Positions 11,401 through 21,365 of a stretch of 64,000 nt of DNA are shown here, one piece after another. The position numbers and the translations under genes are program-made. Positions within the stretch are counted from its first letter, which is position 1; the number at the start of each line of letters is the position of its first letter. The stretch comes from Favolaschia claudopus (Eukaryota; Basidiomycota; Agaricomycetes; Agaricales; Mycenaceae), in the NCBI GenBank assembly GCA_037176885.1, contig JAWWNJ010000160.1, forward strand, positions 248,001 to 312,000. The letters run 5' to 3'. A model generated the notes under the pieces. That model searched no databases, was not told the origin of the DNA, and saw nothing but the letters and a program-made list of their open reading frames with translations.

Positions 11401-12213
11401 CGAGCAGTACGTCCGGCTCTTCACCAATTACAAGCAGGACGACTGGAATGAGCTACTACCTGCAGCGGAGTTTGCGTACAACAACCACATGCACTCCTCC
11501 ACGCAGCAGGTACCGTTCATGACAGACACTGGTCGGCTTCCACGGATGGGCTTTGAGCCCCACGCTGCACGTTCTAGGTTGGAGGCTGTAAACGAGTTCC
11601 ACGATCGGATTGCGTCAGGGGTTTCTGAGGCGAAGGCCGCACTAGTCAAGGCCAAGGCAGAGTACAAGCAGTACTATGACCGCCGGCGGACGCCAGCTCC
11701 AGACATCAAGGTTGGTGACCGGGTGTGGGTTGATGCTTCAGATATCCGCACCACCCGCCCTTCAGTGAAATTCTCCCACCGGCGTATCGGCCCCTTCAAG
11801 GTTCTGAAGGTCGTCGGTAATGGTGCCTTCAAACTGGAGCTGCCGCCCCGGTACTCTGCCCTCCACCCTGTCTTCCTCGTCGTGAAACTTCAGCTTGTGG
11901 AAGCCGATCCATTCCCCACTCGCCCCAGACACGAAGAGCCGCCACCAGTCCTTGACGTTCCTGGCGACAAGCAATGGGAGGTTGAGGAGATACTGGATGC
12001 CAAGATCCGCTATGGGAGTCTATGGTACTTTGTTCGCTGGAAGGGTTATGACCCGTCCCATGATCAATGGGTGAAGCACTCTAATGTCTTTGCCCCGGAC
12101 GCTGTCGCTGCTTTCTACCGCAAATACCCTTCCAAACCTCGCTCCATTGCTGTCGCTGCCTTTGATTCCCTTCCCTTCCGTGACCGCTCGTCGACTCCAG
12201 CTCAGGTGCGATC
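8440..12213 (+). pseudogene. pol: chromovirus copy A: 5'-truncated, frameshifted pol
   Basis: This is a gypsy chromovirus pol very similar to copies B and C, starting near their Pol residue 63 and lacking LTR, gag and the Pol N-terminus. It keeps the protease ([10 protein letters not shown]), RT with the YLDD box, RNase H, integrase and chromodomain ([11 protein letters not shown].., [13 protein letters not shown]). Compared with B and C, one C is missing near 10600, breaking the frame after RNase H. An 8-nt insertion (ATTGCGGC) near 10859-10867 moves it again, and the remainder reads in a third frame to the end (10934 onward). The stop TGA of B and C is CGA here (12209-12211), so translation runs into the MITE and stops at 12235. 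Small substitutions are also visible (for example VGVTPAT becomes VWVTPAT). It is non-functional. Confidence 0.92.
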
Positions 12214-12215
12214 TA

Positions 12216-12741
12216 CTCGCAGTTACCAAAAGTAACCGAATTCGGGGTTTTTCCCACGAAATTACGATGGTCAAAAAACTTTGAGCGATGAACGGTTCAT
12301 TTACAGGTTGCTTGCTACAAGTTTTATGATATAAACTTGAGCTAAGCTGTCGCACAGTGGGTGAATAAATTAATCTTCGAAATACCATTAATTTGGCCGT
12401 GTTGTCCTTTTTTGGAACACAGTCACCAGGATTTCAGGTGGGTGAGTACCTCAAAAATAGGTTTACTATCTCATAACCCTGTACCTGAGAACTCAGAGTT
12501 TGCTGGGCTATCCTCATCCTTCAATGAGGGTACTAAAACAGAGCAAGAAAGTATTCATTTGATACATAAATAAACAAACATAGAAAATCAGCACAGGGAA
12601 AGCCCAATAACTTCGGCGCGTGTTATGTGCAATAGCATATGGCCATCCCCCCTCTCTCCCACCACTTGAACCAACTGCTAACTGTATTAGCTGGTCGCAA
12701 GCAAGGCATTTCTAAATTCGGTTACTTTTGGTAATGCCGAG
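12216..12741. mobile_element. 526 bp TA-flanked MITE (mariner-like)
   Basis: The element is flanked by TA at 12214-12215 and 12742-12743. Its ends are inverted over about 26 bp: TTACCAAAAGTAACCGAATT inside the left end mirrors the right end perfectly, preceded by CTCGCAG on the left and CTCGGCA on the inverted right. Copies B and C show the empty site (GATC-TA-TGCGTCGAGG) just behind the pol stop, so the insertion point and TA duplication are exact. No ORF of note lies inside, so it is non-autonomous. Confidence 0.9.
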
Positions 12742-12777
12742 TATGCGTCGAGGCACCGCATTCCAAGGGGGGGGTGA

Positions 12778-13147
12778 TGTCAGGGGAACCCCTGTTCTGC
12801 GCAGCATGACGCAAAGGGACTTGGGCACTTCTGCCATTACATCATTCCTGTGGAGCTCCATCAAACTATGACAGAGTTCTATTTTTGGGTACACAAGCTC
12901 CCAGTCCAACTACGTCATCAAGGTGGGACTTAGCATGTGATCGGGCCAGGGACTATTGCCGGTTGACCCGGCCTTGTGGGAATAGTTAGTATATGTTTGC
13001 CACACCTAGCGTGGGAATCCTTAGCCTTTCTTCTCTTTGGATTCTCCCTCGCTAGGTTAATGTATTCCTAGTAGCGTCTTTAATTAACTTTGGATTCTCC
13101 CTCGCTAGACCCTCGAGACATCTCGGGTCCTAAAGGTTGCCCTTACA
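12778..13147 (+). repeat. 3' LTR of chromovirus copy A (divergent U3)
   Basis: The LTR starts TGTCAGGGGAA after a G-rich polypurine tract and ends CCCTTACA, as in B and C, but is 370 bp rather than 333 bp. The first ~190 bp do not match the B/C U3, while the part from about 12980 to the end does, including the duplicated CTAG/CTCCC motif block. Copy A therefore belongs to a different LTR subfamily with almost the same pol. Confidence 0.85.
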
Positions 13148-13542
13148 ATGCGGCGCGAGGTGGAACAACAACGTTACGACGCTTTACTGTGCCTCTATGC
13201 CAGTAATAAGTAAGTACTCACTGTCTATAGCCTGTCGTTGTAGTCATTCAACGCGGCGCACACAACGGCGCGTCCAACGCCCGCCCCTTCCAAAATTTTC
13301 AGTCGCGCTATTTTCGAATTTTTTTGAAGAAGGACTTATTCACAATCTCTTGACTCGGACTTGCATCTGTGTTCGGGTTGCCGCCCACCTGGCTTTGTGG
13401 ACGGCCAATACTTATGTGCATGCAGCCCATGGTACCCAGGATTTTCAGCCCCTTTGGTCCCCATCCGTATCTGGATCAGCAAACACATCGCATCTAAAAC
13501 AACACTAACAACCCAACAGCAAGATCGGAGCTCAGTACGGCA
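13148..13542. other. sequence right of copy A, possible short exon
   Basis: An open stretch from ATG 13148 (MRREVEQQRYDALLCLYASN) ends at a GTAAGTAC donor-like site near 13209. It could be a host exon beside the retroelement insertion, but I could not connect it to a second exon. The rest shows nothing recognisable. Confidence 0.25.
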
Positions 13543-13815
13543 CGCAGGGGCGCGGTGGTGTAGTGGCATCCATCGTCTCCGGGGAGAGTCGTGTGAGTTT
13601 TGCTCACGACGGCGAGGGCCCTCGTTGGTTCGATTCCCTGCCCCGCACCCGGGAGAAAAACACTTTAGACACTCTCGGCTTCTGCCCTCCGACTTTTCAA
13701 ACTCCGTTCCCTCCGCTTCGGCAAACACGTTTGATCGTGACTTCGGGTCACGGGTTCCGAGGAGTAGCGCACTTGCGGTTCAAGCCCCGGTCGGCCGGCG
13801 GCTGGGAAATTCAAC
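13543..13815 (+). mobile_element. SINE-like sequence with tRNA-type pol III boxes
   Basis: An A box TGGTGTAGTGG (13556-13566) and a perfect B box GGTTCGATTCC (13627-13637) are about 60 nt apart. A body beginning near 13665 reads TTTAGACACTC-TCGG-TTC-TGCC. The same body motif follows the tRNA-like head of the element at 60412-60800, which is why I call this a SINE rather than a tRNA gene. The head does not fold into a convincing cloverleaf. The 3' boundary is uncertain and no target duplication was found. Confidence 0.5.
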
Positions 13816-14219
13816 TTTAACAGACGCACGGCAACAAATCATCCATCACACTTTGTCTGATCAGGCGTACGCTGCCGCCTTGATCCTTTGACGCCCATCC
13901 TACGGGGATCGCAACCTCGGCAAGCACTGGCCAAAGGCCGTCGGACCGGGACTTCATGCCCGAGGCACTGGGAGTTGATTGGTTGCATAAAAAGGGTGAC
14001 GTGGGAGGATACGATGATACGATAGTTACGACCAACTACGCTATACAAATAGCTCAGGTAAATACCTCGTTGGTTCGGCTTAGCGCATATACATTGCAGA
14101 GAGAAACAGTAAAATAAAGGGAAAATACCAGGGGAACCACGGGAGATTGTGTTCATGAGAACATATCAAGCCTGGTCCGCTGAAAAGAAGAAAACCACTG
14201 TCAAGGGAAAACACACAGG
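13816..14219. other. non-coding sequence, nothing recognised
   Basis: I see no credible ORF, terminal repeat or RNA gene. Overlapping ORFs on both strands show no protein-like composition. Confidence 0.35.
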
Positions 14220-14897
14220 TCATCTCATGTCCTTCTTCCGATTGAACATCCCTCTGAGTTTTGGCAGCCCAAGGTCTCCACCCTGTGCCGGACGGGAATC
14301 GGGAGGGGGAAGCGGGTCGGCATCCGATGCCCAGGGAACACTTGGGCCGGAATGAAATTGTTGGGGACCGGGATGTGGACTGGGGGAAGACGATTCCGAG
14401 CCCTGAACAAAGCTGGAGTTCGGGAAGGATGGCGGAGGAAGTGGGACGGTAGGGGCAGGTGCAACGGGCGGCAAATCGCCTGTCCTAGTAGGCCTTGGCG
14501 TTTGATCGTTGCCAATGACGTCAGACTTGGCGACCGGATCCACCGTCTGCGTCGCCATCGAGGGTGGGCGGTCCTGCTGAGGCTGCTGAAACGACGGTAG
14601 CGTTGCAGCTATCATCTCGTTGAAGGAACGCAAGAGCTGGGAAACGATTTTGGTTTCTTCGACCATGAGAGCCGACATGCCATGAACATAGAGCCTCAGC
14701 GAGTGCATCTCATGCCACAGCTGTCGCTCGCAAGTGAAGCCGGAAGCGGGGAGCGAGTGAGAAGCGGATGTACGTCGTTTGCGAGCGAGCCGGAATCTCG
14801 CGCAAGCTGCTTTATCTCTAGGGTTGGGAAAGCGACCTGGGGAACGATGCTCTGTTCCATGAGAGGGATATCGTGGGGGAGATGATGTCGAGTCCAT
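14220..14897 (-). CDS. hypothetical Pro/Ser-rich protein
   Basis: This 225-residue ORF (ATG at 14897) is not recognised. Residues 1-55 are basic and Ser/Arg-rich. Residues ~58-105 (HEMHSLRLYVHGMSALMVEETKIVSQLLRSFNEMI) could form an amphipathic helix. The remainder is proline-rich and low-complexity (PPVAPAPTVPLPPPSF) with a basic end. There is no signal peptide or membrane segment. The length and a plausible helical block argue weakly for a real exon. The lack of homology and the high GC, which lengthens chance ORFs, argue against. It could be the C-terminal exon of a longer host gene or a relic of a mobile element. Confidence 0.3.
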   Translation of the reverse strand: MDSTSSPPRYPSHGTEHRSPGRFPNPRDKAACARFRLARKRRTSASHSLPASGFTCERQLWHEMHSLRLYVHGMSALMVEETKIVSQLLRSFNEMIAATLPSFQQPQQDRPPSMATQTVDPVAKSDVIGNDQTPRPTRTGDLPPVAPAPTVPLPPPSFPNSSFVQGSESSSPSPHPGPQQFHSGPSVPWASDADPLPPPDSRPAQGGDLGLPKLRGMFNRKKDMR

Positions 14898-15420
14898 GTT
14901 TGTAGCGGTGTATGGAAACAGTGAAGGCTGAAATGTGGAAGGAGGTGGCGTTGTTCTGCACCGATGGGTTGCCGATGCGTATTCTCACCACAGAGATTCC
15001 TCACCAAAAAGCGGTGGTGGTGGTGGTAGGAGTGGTAGGGGACAAGGAAAGGACGGACTGGAAACGATTAATCATGTAGTCAGTTGATGTCGGCATGTCG
15101 TGTACCATAGCCGCTTGCAGCGGCTCGAGCACGTTAATTGATCTCAACAACAAGTACGGCACGCGCAACAGGAGCCGTTGCCGGGACTGCAACACGCGTT
15201 GATGTCATTGTCACGTCCTCCGCCTCAGGCAGGTATGTCAAATCTCCACAGCTCACAACTCCCATGCCACTCGGGTTTTAAAATTGACGTGACGCGCGCC
15301 ACGAGCGTTAGCGAGTGGCAGTGCGGCACGGAGGAGACTCTGAATCGGCAGATGTTGTGCCTGGGGGTACAGGAGCGAGCCAGAATGTTCATCTGTGCTG
15401 TCGTCTCAGTAAGTATGACT
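14898..15420. other. non-coding sequence, nothing recognised
   Basis: No convincing ORF, tRNA or terminal inverted repeat is visible. Confidence 0.35.
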
Positions 15421-15423
15421 ATA

Positions 15424-15475
15424 CAGTTGCGGCAAGATCAAATGACTTACTACATTTGGAAATTTCCGTCAATCC
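15424..15475 (+). repeat. single end of a CAGTKGCGGC-family DNA element
   Basis: TA followed by CAGTTGCGGCAAGATCA (from 15424) and, further in, GGAAATTTCCGTCAA matches the terminal layout of the element at 26823-29185. I found no matching inverted end nearby, so this is a truncated copy or solo end. Confidence 0.5.
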
Positions 15476-15699
15476 TGCTCTTTTTCATGAAGACTGCCGG
15501 TATAAATGAGAGTCAAGTACATAGGGTAGCTGAGATGATCATCCCGGTTTGCATGCTGCATGTTTTCCCAACCTAGGATAAGATAATGTTTCAACCTGTG
15601 CCAAAACTGGGGCAATTTTCCCCACCTAAGCCTAGCTTCCCGATGCACCCGTGAGGTGGGATGTGGGGTGTGGATTGTCTCGAATAGGAAATACCGTAA

Positions 15700-16366
15700 G
15701 TGCACGTGATTGATGAAGTGATTTCATCACTGATGACTCAAATCGTCTCGGAGAAATACGCGCTACCACCACGTCCCGGAGGGCGTCGAGAAGGGGAAGA
15801 TTGTGCTCCCCCGCGTCCCATGGTAGATACCAAGAATTGGCCGAGGAAGAAGGCGAATCTACGGACCCAACTGGCCGAAAAAGATGCACAAATCGATCAA
15901 TTACAAGCGACGATCTCCCAGCTCTCAGCTGATCTGCAGCAACTCCGCTCCCACTTCCACCACATGGTCGCGGGTTCAATTACTGGAGGTGATCCCCTTT
16001 GGCTCATTTTTTCCCTCGTGTTCTGGCTCCAAAGAAAAGAAGAGAAAAATCCCGGGGCTCCTAGTGAGAAATTCTGGAGTCTGAGATTGCCGACTTAGCC
16101 ATCGCGTTTGCGGGTGAATCATTCAACGGAATTGTTCCGGGGACGCGCTCCTATCGCCAGAAACGCGTGTTCCAGTGGCCCATCGCCGATGTGACCACGC
16201 AAGATCGTCTTCTCATCGTCATTCGCGCCATTCGCAAAGCAGGATTTCCGACAATTTCCTCGCAGCCCTATTCGTCCGTAAATATAACAAGCACAGCAGT
16301 GTTTATCAGTACATCGCCGCATTTTTGCATGCGGTAGAAGGGAATGAGGCGTTTCCGGCGAAATAA
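15700..16366 (+). pseudogene. relic of a DUF6589-type gene N-terminus (tentative)
   Basis: A short coiled-coil segment (LRTQLAEKDAQIDQLQATIS, about 15855-15915) is followed, after a gap with a frame change, by RSYRQKRVFQWPIADVTTQD and RLLIVIRAIRKAGF. A one-base frame change then leads to DNFLAALFVRKYNKHSSVYQ and a stop at 16364-16366. The last block resembles the segment (GFDSLGDFLQAVF.., VTRFLQG) in the DUF6589-family gene at 2981-8055, so I infer a broken copy of the same kind of gene. No C-terminal half is present. The similarity is weak, so this call is tentative. Confidence 0.35.
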
Positions 16367-16410
16367 AGCCCTCGAAATGACCAATTTTTCGAAAAATCGG
16401 GGCTTTATTT
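16361..16410. repeat. perfect 11-bp inverted repeat / hairpin
   Basis: AAATAAAGCCC (16361-16371) is matched by GGGCTTTATTT (16400-16410), enclosing a second palindrome ATTTTTCGAAAAAT. It overlaps the stop of the relic ORF. It could be a transcript end structure or the core of a foldback element. Confidence 0.55.
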
Positions 16411-17249
16411 AATATTCAACGAGCTTTAGCCCCGGGCCCCTGCCTTCGGCACGGCCGACTAAACGCTATTGACCCAACAGTGTCGCGAGCACGTGATCCA
16501 TACGTGTTCGCATCCCGACCATATTTTCTTTTTTTTCAGACTTTTACTTATGAATACTCAATGAACATCCCTACATACATTCAAGGTCGTTAAGGCTCTC
16601 CCGGCAGTGTCTGAGCATACTAAGCTAGTTAGCGCATACATATATAAGCCAACTTCGACGACACTTAGACTCGCTCCGCTCGCGGCGTGCCTCCGGCGGA
16701 GTCACAGCTGGCGGCGCGTCGCCGCGGGAAGGTTTTGACAGCAAGTCATATGACTAAAATTCCCTTTTTGGGAGGAGGCTGTTGTAAGTCAATTTTCACA
16801 TATGTACATCTTCTACTTCAAAATGGCTAAAATTAAATGATCATACCATCCAACTGTTGAAGAGATAAAGTTTCAAGATTGGTTGTCAGCCTTGCAACAA
16901 AGCTCTCGTGTCCCTGTTGTTGGCATTGTTTATTGTTCTTGGATGGCTCGAAGCCACTAGAGTTGTCATCGAAATGGATATTTTCTGCGGGCTCAAGTAC
17001 TTACTGAGCTTGCGCCTTGTTTTTCTTGACTCGTCCCTGCCGCAGTGAACACCACTCGACCACGGCGCCTTTCTTGTGGCGTTTACGCAGACTACTTGGA
17101 CCAATGGTGACTGAAACCCCAATCAGCAAGCCTGAGGGTGCGTGCCGAGCGTTGGGAAAGCGTTCACCAACACTACCCTCGCGAGCCATAAAGTATCTTT
17201 GAAATTAGTGAAAGAAACAAATTCCAGGGCCGTGCTTTATACTTAGGGC
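16411..17249. other. non-coding sequence, nothing recognised
   Basis: This is GC-rich and AT-rich patchwork without a credible ORF or identifiable repeat boundary. Confidence 0.35.
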
Positions 17250-17500
17250 CTGATCGGGCCCGCGGGTGTATTACTGTAGTATTACGTTCAATTCGTAGGG
17301 CCACAGGTTACAGATCCGAAATCCTACGAAAATTTTCGTAAGTCACAGCGTCACAGAGGGCCCAGGGGTCCTACGAAAGGTTAAACTCCGGCCCCGCCCT
17401 TTGGCGGGGCCCGAGAAGTACCAGCCTGCCTACGGCAACGGACCACCCCCATATAAAACCCGTTGCAATTCGTAGGCAGGCTGGTTACGAGCCTCGCGCT
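17250..17500. repeat. cluster of strong palindromes
   Basis: Three inverted repeats lie within 250 bp. TACGAAAATTTTCGTA is a perfect palindrome near 17325-17342. GGCCCCGCC-CTTT-GGCGGGGCC is a 9-bp stem near 17390-17411. ACCAGCCTGCCTACG pairs with CGTAGGCAGGCTGGT (about 17418-17485), with GCAACGG/CGTTGC pairing inside. No target duplication or ORF defines an element. Confidence 0.5.
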
Positions 17501-18182
17501 TTTCAAGTCGATGCGGAAAACGCAAAATTTCCTCGGAGTGGCTGTGCGGGACCCGGAAACCCCTGCCCGTACAATTGTGCTTGAACGCGAGGATACTGCA
17601 AGACATATGTGCTTCGTTTACTACTCTAATGAGTCTCCCAATACACTAGACACAATATAAACCCTCCTTGCGCACTGTCCTGTAACCAATATTCCAGAAA
17701 TCATTGGAGGTGTATTTCTACCTTCGGAGTGCTACAGATGGCAAGTAACAGTGGGGAACGGCTGAAAAGGCGGCGGAATGTGTTTCATAAAGGTGCAGGA
17801 GGATTTGTTCCAGAAATGGTGACCCAGAAGGGTTGGGGATGGGTTGGGAAGCGGGTACTGCAGACAGATCTGGGCGGTAGGCGGAGTAAACACCGTCGCA
17901 AATGCCAAGGACGGAGTATCATGGATTGACGAGTCCTCCCATGAGCTGAGAATGCAATTTGTGAACAGACAAGGCCGCACAGAGCGACGTACATGAGGCG
18001 TATGAGATCCCCTCCAAATGATGGCCCCTTTCAGAATTTTGCCTACCCCGGTCGAGGAACATGACGGAATAGACTACATGTCCTTCAGACTTGACGTTCA
18101 CTGCGCATATCATGGCAGGAGAGATACTCTAGTGGGGAGTCGCAGAAAGCAAGCGCGCGGTTTCCGGGTCCTGCACCGCCAC
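17501..18182. other. non-coding flank of the gypsy-2 element
   Basis: No credible ORF or repeat boundary was found. The last 4 bases before the LTR (CCAC, 18179-18182) are repeated after the 3' LTR. Confidence 0.4.
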
Positions 18183-18839
18183 TGACGCGCACGCTCGCGC
18201 TACGCGTGTAGAATGACAAGCCGAGAGATGCTGTTTGTTTGTCAAGAGCTTCCGACTCATCACGGATCACCGACCCGCACGCCGCTCCGCACCTTTCATC
18301 GCTACCACCACCATCGACCACACGATCCCGCCCCGTTGGCACGAGTCTCACTCGGGTCTTCGGCCCTTCCCTCTCTTTTCATTGGCTCAACTCTATCTCA
18401 TCTTTCCTTCACTGCCGGTTCCTGGAGATCACCACCATCTCGACCTCTTGGATTCCCTGAAGTAGGGCTTTTTCTCTCATCTTGGCTATTTCTTCCACAT
18501 GGACTCTCTTATTCATCTATCTACTGCCTTTTCACATGTTCTCCGGTATTTATTCTGTACTCAAAGTACGAATACGAAGCTTTTGATCCCACATCTGAAG
18601 TCTTGATATTACTTTTCGTCTCGCTTCGCCGCCGCCTCCGTCTACGTCTACGTCTTCGCCTATCGCCCACGTCTACGCCTACGCCTTTGCCGCCGTCTCG
18701 TCTTAGTTTTATCTGGTTTTCTTTGCGCTCAGTCCCAGTTGTCAGTCACGGCGCTGGTTCGTTTTGAAGCACTCGCTTTTATTTTAGTTCTTGTCTTCTC
18801 CTTTGAGCCTTCGTGCTCAGGACGTCGATAAGCGTGTCA
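18183..18839 (+). repeat. 5' LTR of gypsy-2
   Basis: This is 657 bp. It contains a run of CGTCTA/CGCCTA-like hexamers around 18635-18690, present also in the 3' LTR. Confidence 0.93.
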
Positions 18840-19102
18840 TTTTGGAGCCCACCGCGAGGGGTTTCAAAATTGCATCCAGTTCCTCTCACAACTTGCGCCG
18901 CACCGAGCGCCGCACACTTCGTCGCGAGTTTCTTGACATCCAACAAAATCCCTCCAATCTTCTTGATACCACTCCGTTTGACGATTTATTTCAAATCGTT
19001 CCCGATCATCTCGCACATCACAATAATCTCTCCCCGCACTCGCCCTCGTCGCCAACTTTAGCTTGGCTTTTCGATAACCCTCCTACTCCAATCGACGTCG
19101 AC

Positions 19103-20116
19103 ATGGCTGACCAAGCTCGTCCTACCCCCATGCCCGCTCGCGGCGATCGTAATGCGCCACAATTCGACTCAAAGAAGCCCCACGAGCTTCGTCGCTACTT
19201 CGGGGACATCGAATTTCTATTCGACCGAGCGGCTGTTACCGATTCTACCCAAAAGAAGAAACACGCGACTCGTTTCCTCTCTGTCGAGGATCAAGAGATT
19301 TGGGAAGCACTCCCTTCTTTTGACGATGTCAACCAGTCGTACGACACGTTCAAAGCTGCCGTCTTGAAGCTTTATGCTGGCAACGATGAGGACCGCCGTT
19401 TTGAGATGTCCGATTTGGATTCTCTTATCGGCCAGTATTCTCGTGTCGGCCTGCTCAATCTCGACGATTTGAAGACATTCTACCGGCAATTTCTTCGTAT
19501 CACAACCTACCTTATATCAAAGCATCGTCTTTCGGAGGCTGAACAAAGCCGTTCATTCCTCCGCGCCATGTGTCCGGCATCTTTCGCCATGGAAGTTCGT
19601 CGTCGACTTCAAATTAAGAAACCTGATGTTCATCCCGCCGATCCGTACGCACTCTCTGACCTCTATGAGGCAGCTGAATTCGCACTCGCTGGATCTGGTG
19701 GTGCTCCTGTTTTTGATACTGGCCCATCAGCTTCCGCACCGTCATTATCGCCTCCTGTGGTTGAAATTAAACCCGACCCCGGTATTGCCGCACTCGTTGG
19801 TTCTATGGCAAAACTCATCGAGGTTCTTGCTCAAAAATCCCAGCCGTCTGACGGCTCGAGTGGGAATAACCAACGGCAGCGCCCGGATGGTTGTGGATAC
19901 TGCAGTGGCACCGACCACTTCATCAGTGGTTGTCAACATGTACTCGATGACATCCGCGCTGGCAAATGCCGCCGCAACTCGGATGGTCGTGTTGTTCTTC
20001 CTACCGGCGCCTTCGTTCCGCGTGCTATAATTGGCAAAAATCTCCGCGAACGTATTGAGAAATGGCACGAGCAAAACCCCGGTCAACTCACCGCTGGCTG
20101 CTCAATTGTTAGTTGA
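19103..20116 (+). CDS. gag: Gag of gypsy-2
   Basis: The frame is open from within the LTR (18791), but the first ATG followed by protein-like sequence is 19103 (MADQARPTPMPARGDR), giving 337 residues. A retrotransposon capsid-type helical region follows (ELRRYFGDIEFLFD.., LKTFYRQFLRITTYL). A CX2CX4HX4C zinc knuckle (CGYCSGTDHFISGC) lies near residues 265-280. Gag forms the particle and binds element RNA. Its end overlaps the start of the protease frame (20031-20116), which lies in another frame. Protease synthesis would therefore need a ribosomal frameshift or a separate start. No stop or frameshift damages it. Confidence 0.85.
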   Translation: MADQARPTPMPARGDRNAPQFDSKKPHELRRYFGDIEFLFDRAAVTDSTQKKKHATRFLSVEDQEIWEALPSFDDVNQSYDTFKAAVLKLYAGNDEDRRFEMSDLDSLIGQYSRVGLLNLDDLKTFYRQFLRITTYLISKHRLSEAEQSRSFLRAMCPASFAMEVRRRLQIKKPDVHPADPYALSDLYEAAEFALAGSGGAPVFDTGPSASAPSLSPPVVEIKPDPGIAALVGSMAKLIEVLAQKSQPSDGSSGNNQRQRPDGCGYCSGTDHFISGCQHVLDDIRAGKCRRNSDGRVVLPTGAFVPRAIIGKNLRERIEKWHEQNPGQLTAGCSIVS

Positions 20117-21365
20117 AGTTGCAGTTGATCATTTATCGGCCGCTGCTTCTGCTACGACTCGCACATATACTCTTTCGGATGAAGAGCGTATCTTGACGCT
20201 TCAACATGAGATAAATGCGCTGCGTACTCGCGCTCAAGCCAAACGTGCACTCGAGTCTAAGGATTCTCAGGAGGAACCTGATCGAACAATTCCTCCCCCG
20301 GCTTCTGCCCCTGCTCCTCCGCCGGCTCCTCAAGCTACCGCTCCCTCTGCTGTCCAACCCCCTGCTGCTAACGCCGGGCCTCAGCACCCTTTTTCGAACG
20401 CTCGAGACGCTGCCTACGCCCCGCCTAAAGACCGAAATTTTGGTCTTCCTCCCGCAGTTCAAAACAAAGCTGGACCTGCTTATCGAACCTCCGCACCTGT
20501 CTACAACGATGAAGACGCCGCCGCCGTTTTCCAATCGTCTATGGACACTCCCATTACGATTACTCAACGCCAGCTTCTTTCAATTGCGCCTGAAGTTCGA
20601 TCCCAAATGCGCGAAGTTACAACTTCGCGTCGCGCACCTCCCAAAGAAAATAAAGACGTGCCTGCCGCTGTTCCGCAATTCACGCAAACCACCATCGACT
20701 CTCCTCTTCCATTTGAACACGACCCATCTTTGGCTCAGGAATCCCTTGAGGAACAACGTGCTAAAGATGCTCGCTATACGGCTTTATTGGACTCTCTTCC
20801 CTCGGCATACCTGAACTCGTCTCAAGCTCAACTTCCATCCGGTGGTACCGTCGTCCCCGACCCCCTAGCAGTTTACTACGACTCCGGAAGCCCTCCTGAC
20901 GACCTCATCGTCTCAATGGAGTCCTCAGCCATCCGCTCGATCCTACCCATCATCGACAACCAGCAGCAAGTGGAATGTATCATTGACGGTGGCTGCCAAA
21001 TTATCGCTATGTCTGAAGCCGTTTGTCATGAACTAGCTCTTTCGTACGATCCACGGGTCATTCTGCGCATGCAATCTGCGAACGGTGCTGTTAGTCCTTC
21101 GCTCGGACTTGCCCGGAATGTTCCTTTCCGCATCGGCGACATTACTCTCTATCTTCAAGTACATATCGTCCGCAATTCCGCCTGCGATGTTCTCCTGGGA
21201 CGTCCATTCGATGTCTTGACTCAGAGCACGATCCGGAATTTCTCCAACGAAGACCAGACCATCACCATTTGTGATCCCAACTCCGGTAAAATTGCCACCG
21301 TTCCAACAATTCCTCGCGGCTCTCCTCGCACTCGCCCTCAGGGTTTTCCGAACTCGAGGAATTGA
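20031..21365 (+). CDS. aspartic protease ORF of gypsy-2
   Basis: This 444-codon ORF lies in the frame after gag. The N-terminal ~300 residues are Pro/Ala-rich linker. The protease domain follows around residues 300-420: ECIIDGGCQIIAMS, then CDVLLGRPFDVL. The catalytic triad position reads D-G-G, where related elements usually have D-S/T-G or D-P-G. Whether this copy is active is uncertain. It would cut Gag and Pol during particle maturation. The stop TGA (21363-21365) overlaps the start of the RT frame by four bases, in a third frame. Confidence 0.75.
   Translation: MAKISANVLRNGTSKTPVNSPLAAQLLVEVAVDHLSAAASATTRTYTLSDEERILTLQHEINALRTRAQAKRALESKDSQEEPDRTIPPPASAPAPPPAPQATAPSAVQPPAANAGPQHPFSNARDAAYAPPKDRNFGLPPAVQNKAGPAYRTSAPVYNDEDAAAVFQSSMDTPITITQRQLLSIAPEVRSQMREVTTSRRAPPKENKDVPAAVPQFTQTTIDSPLPFEHDPSLAQESLEEQRAKDARYTALLDSLPSAYLNSSQAQLPSGGTVVPDPLAVYYDSGSPPDDLIVSMESSAIRSILPIIDNQQQVECIIDGGCQIIAMSEAVCHELALSYDPRVILRMQSANGAVSPSLGLARNVPFRIGDITLYLQVHIVRNSACDVLLGRPFDVLTQSTIRNFSNEDQTITICDPNSGKIATVPTIPRGSPRTRPQGFPNSRN

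Noticed and set aside
8440..12213. programmed frameshift explaining the broken Pol of copy A
   Set aside because: The breaks are a single-base deletion and an 8-base insertion relative to B and C at unrelated places; they are mutations.
18630..18700. CRISPR-like or tandem array (CGTCTA-type hexamers)
   Set aside because: Adjacent imperfect hexamers without spacers in a eukaryotic LTR, present in both LTR copies; a simple repeat.
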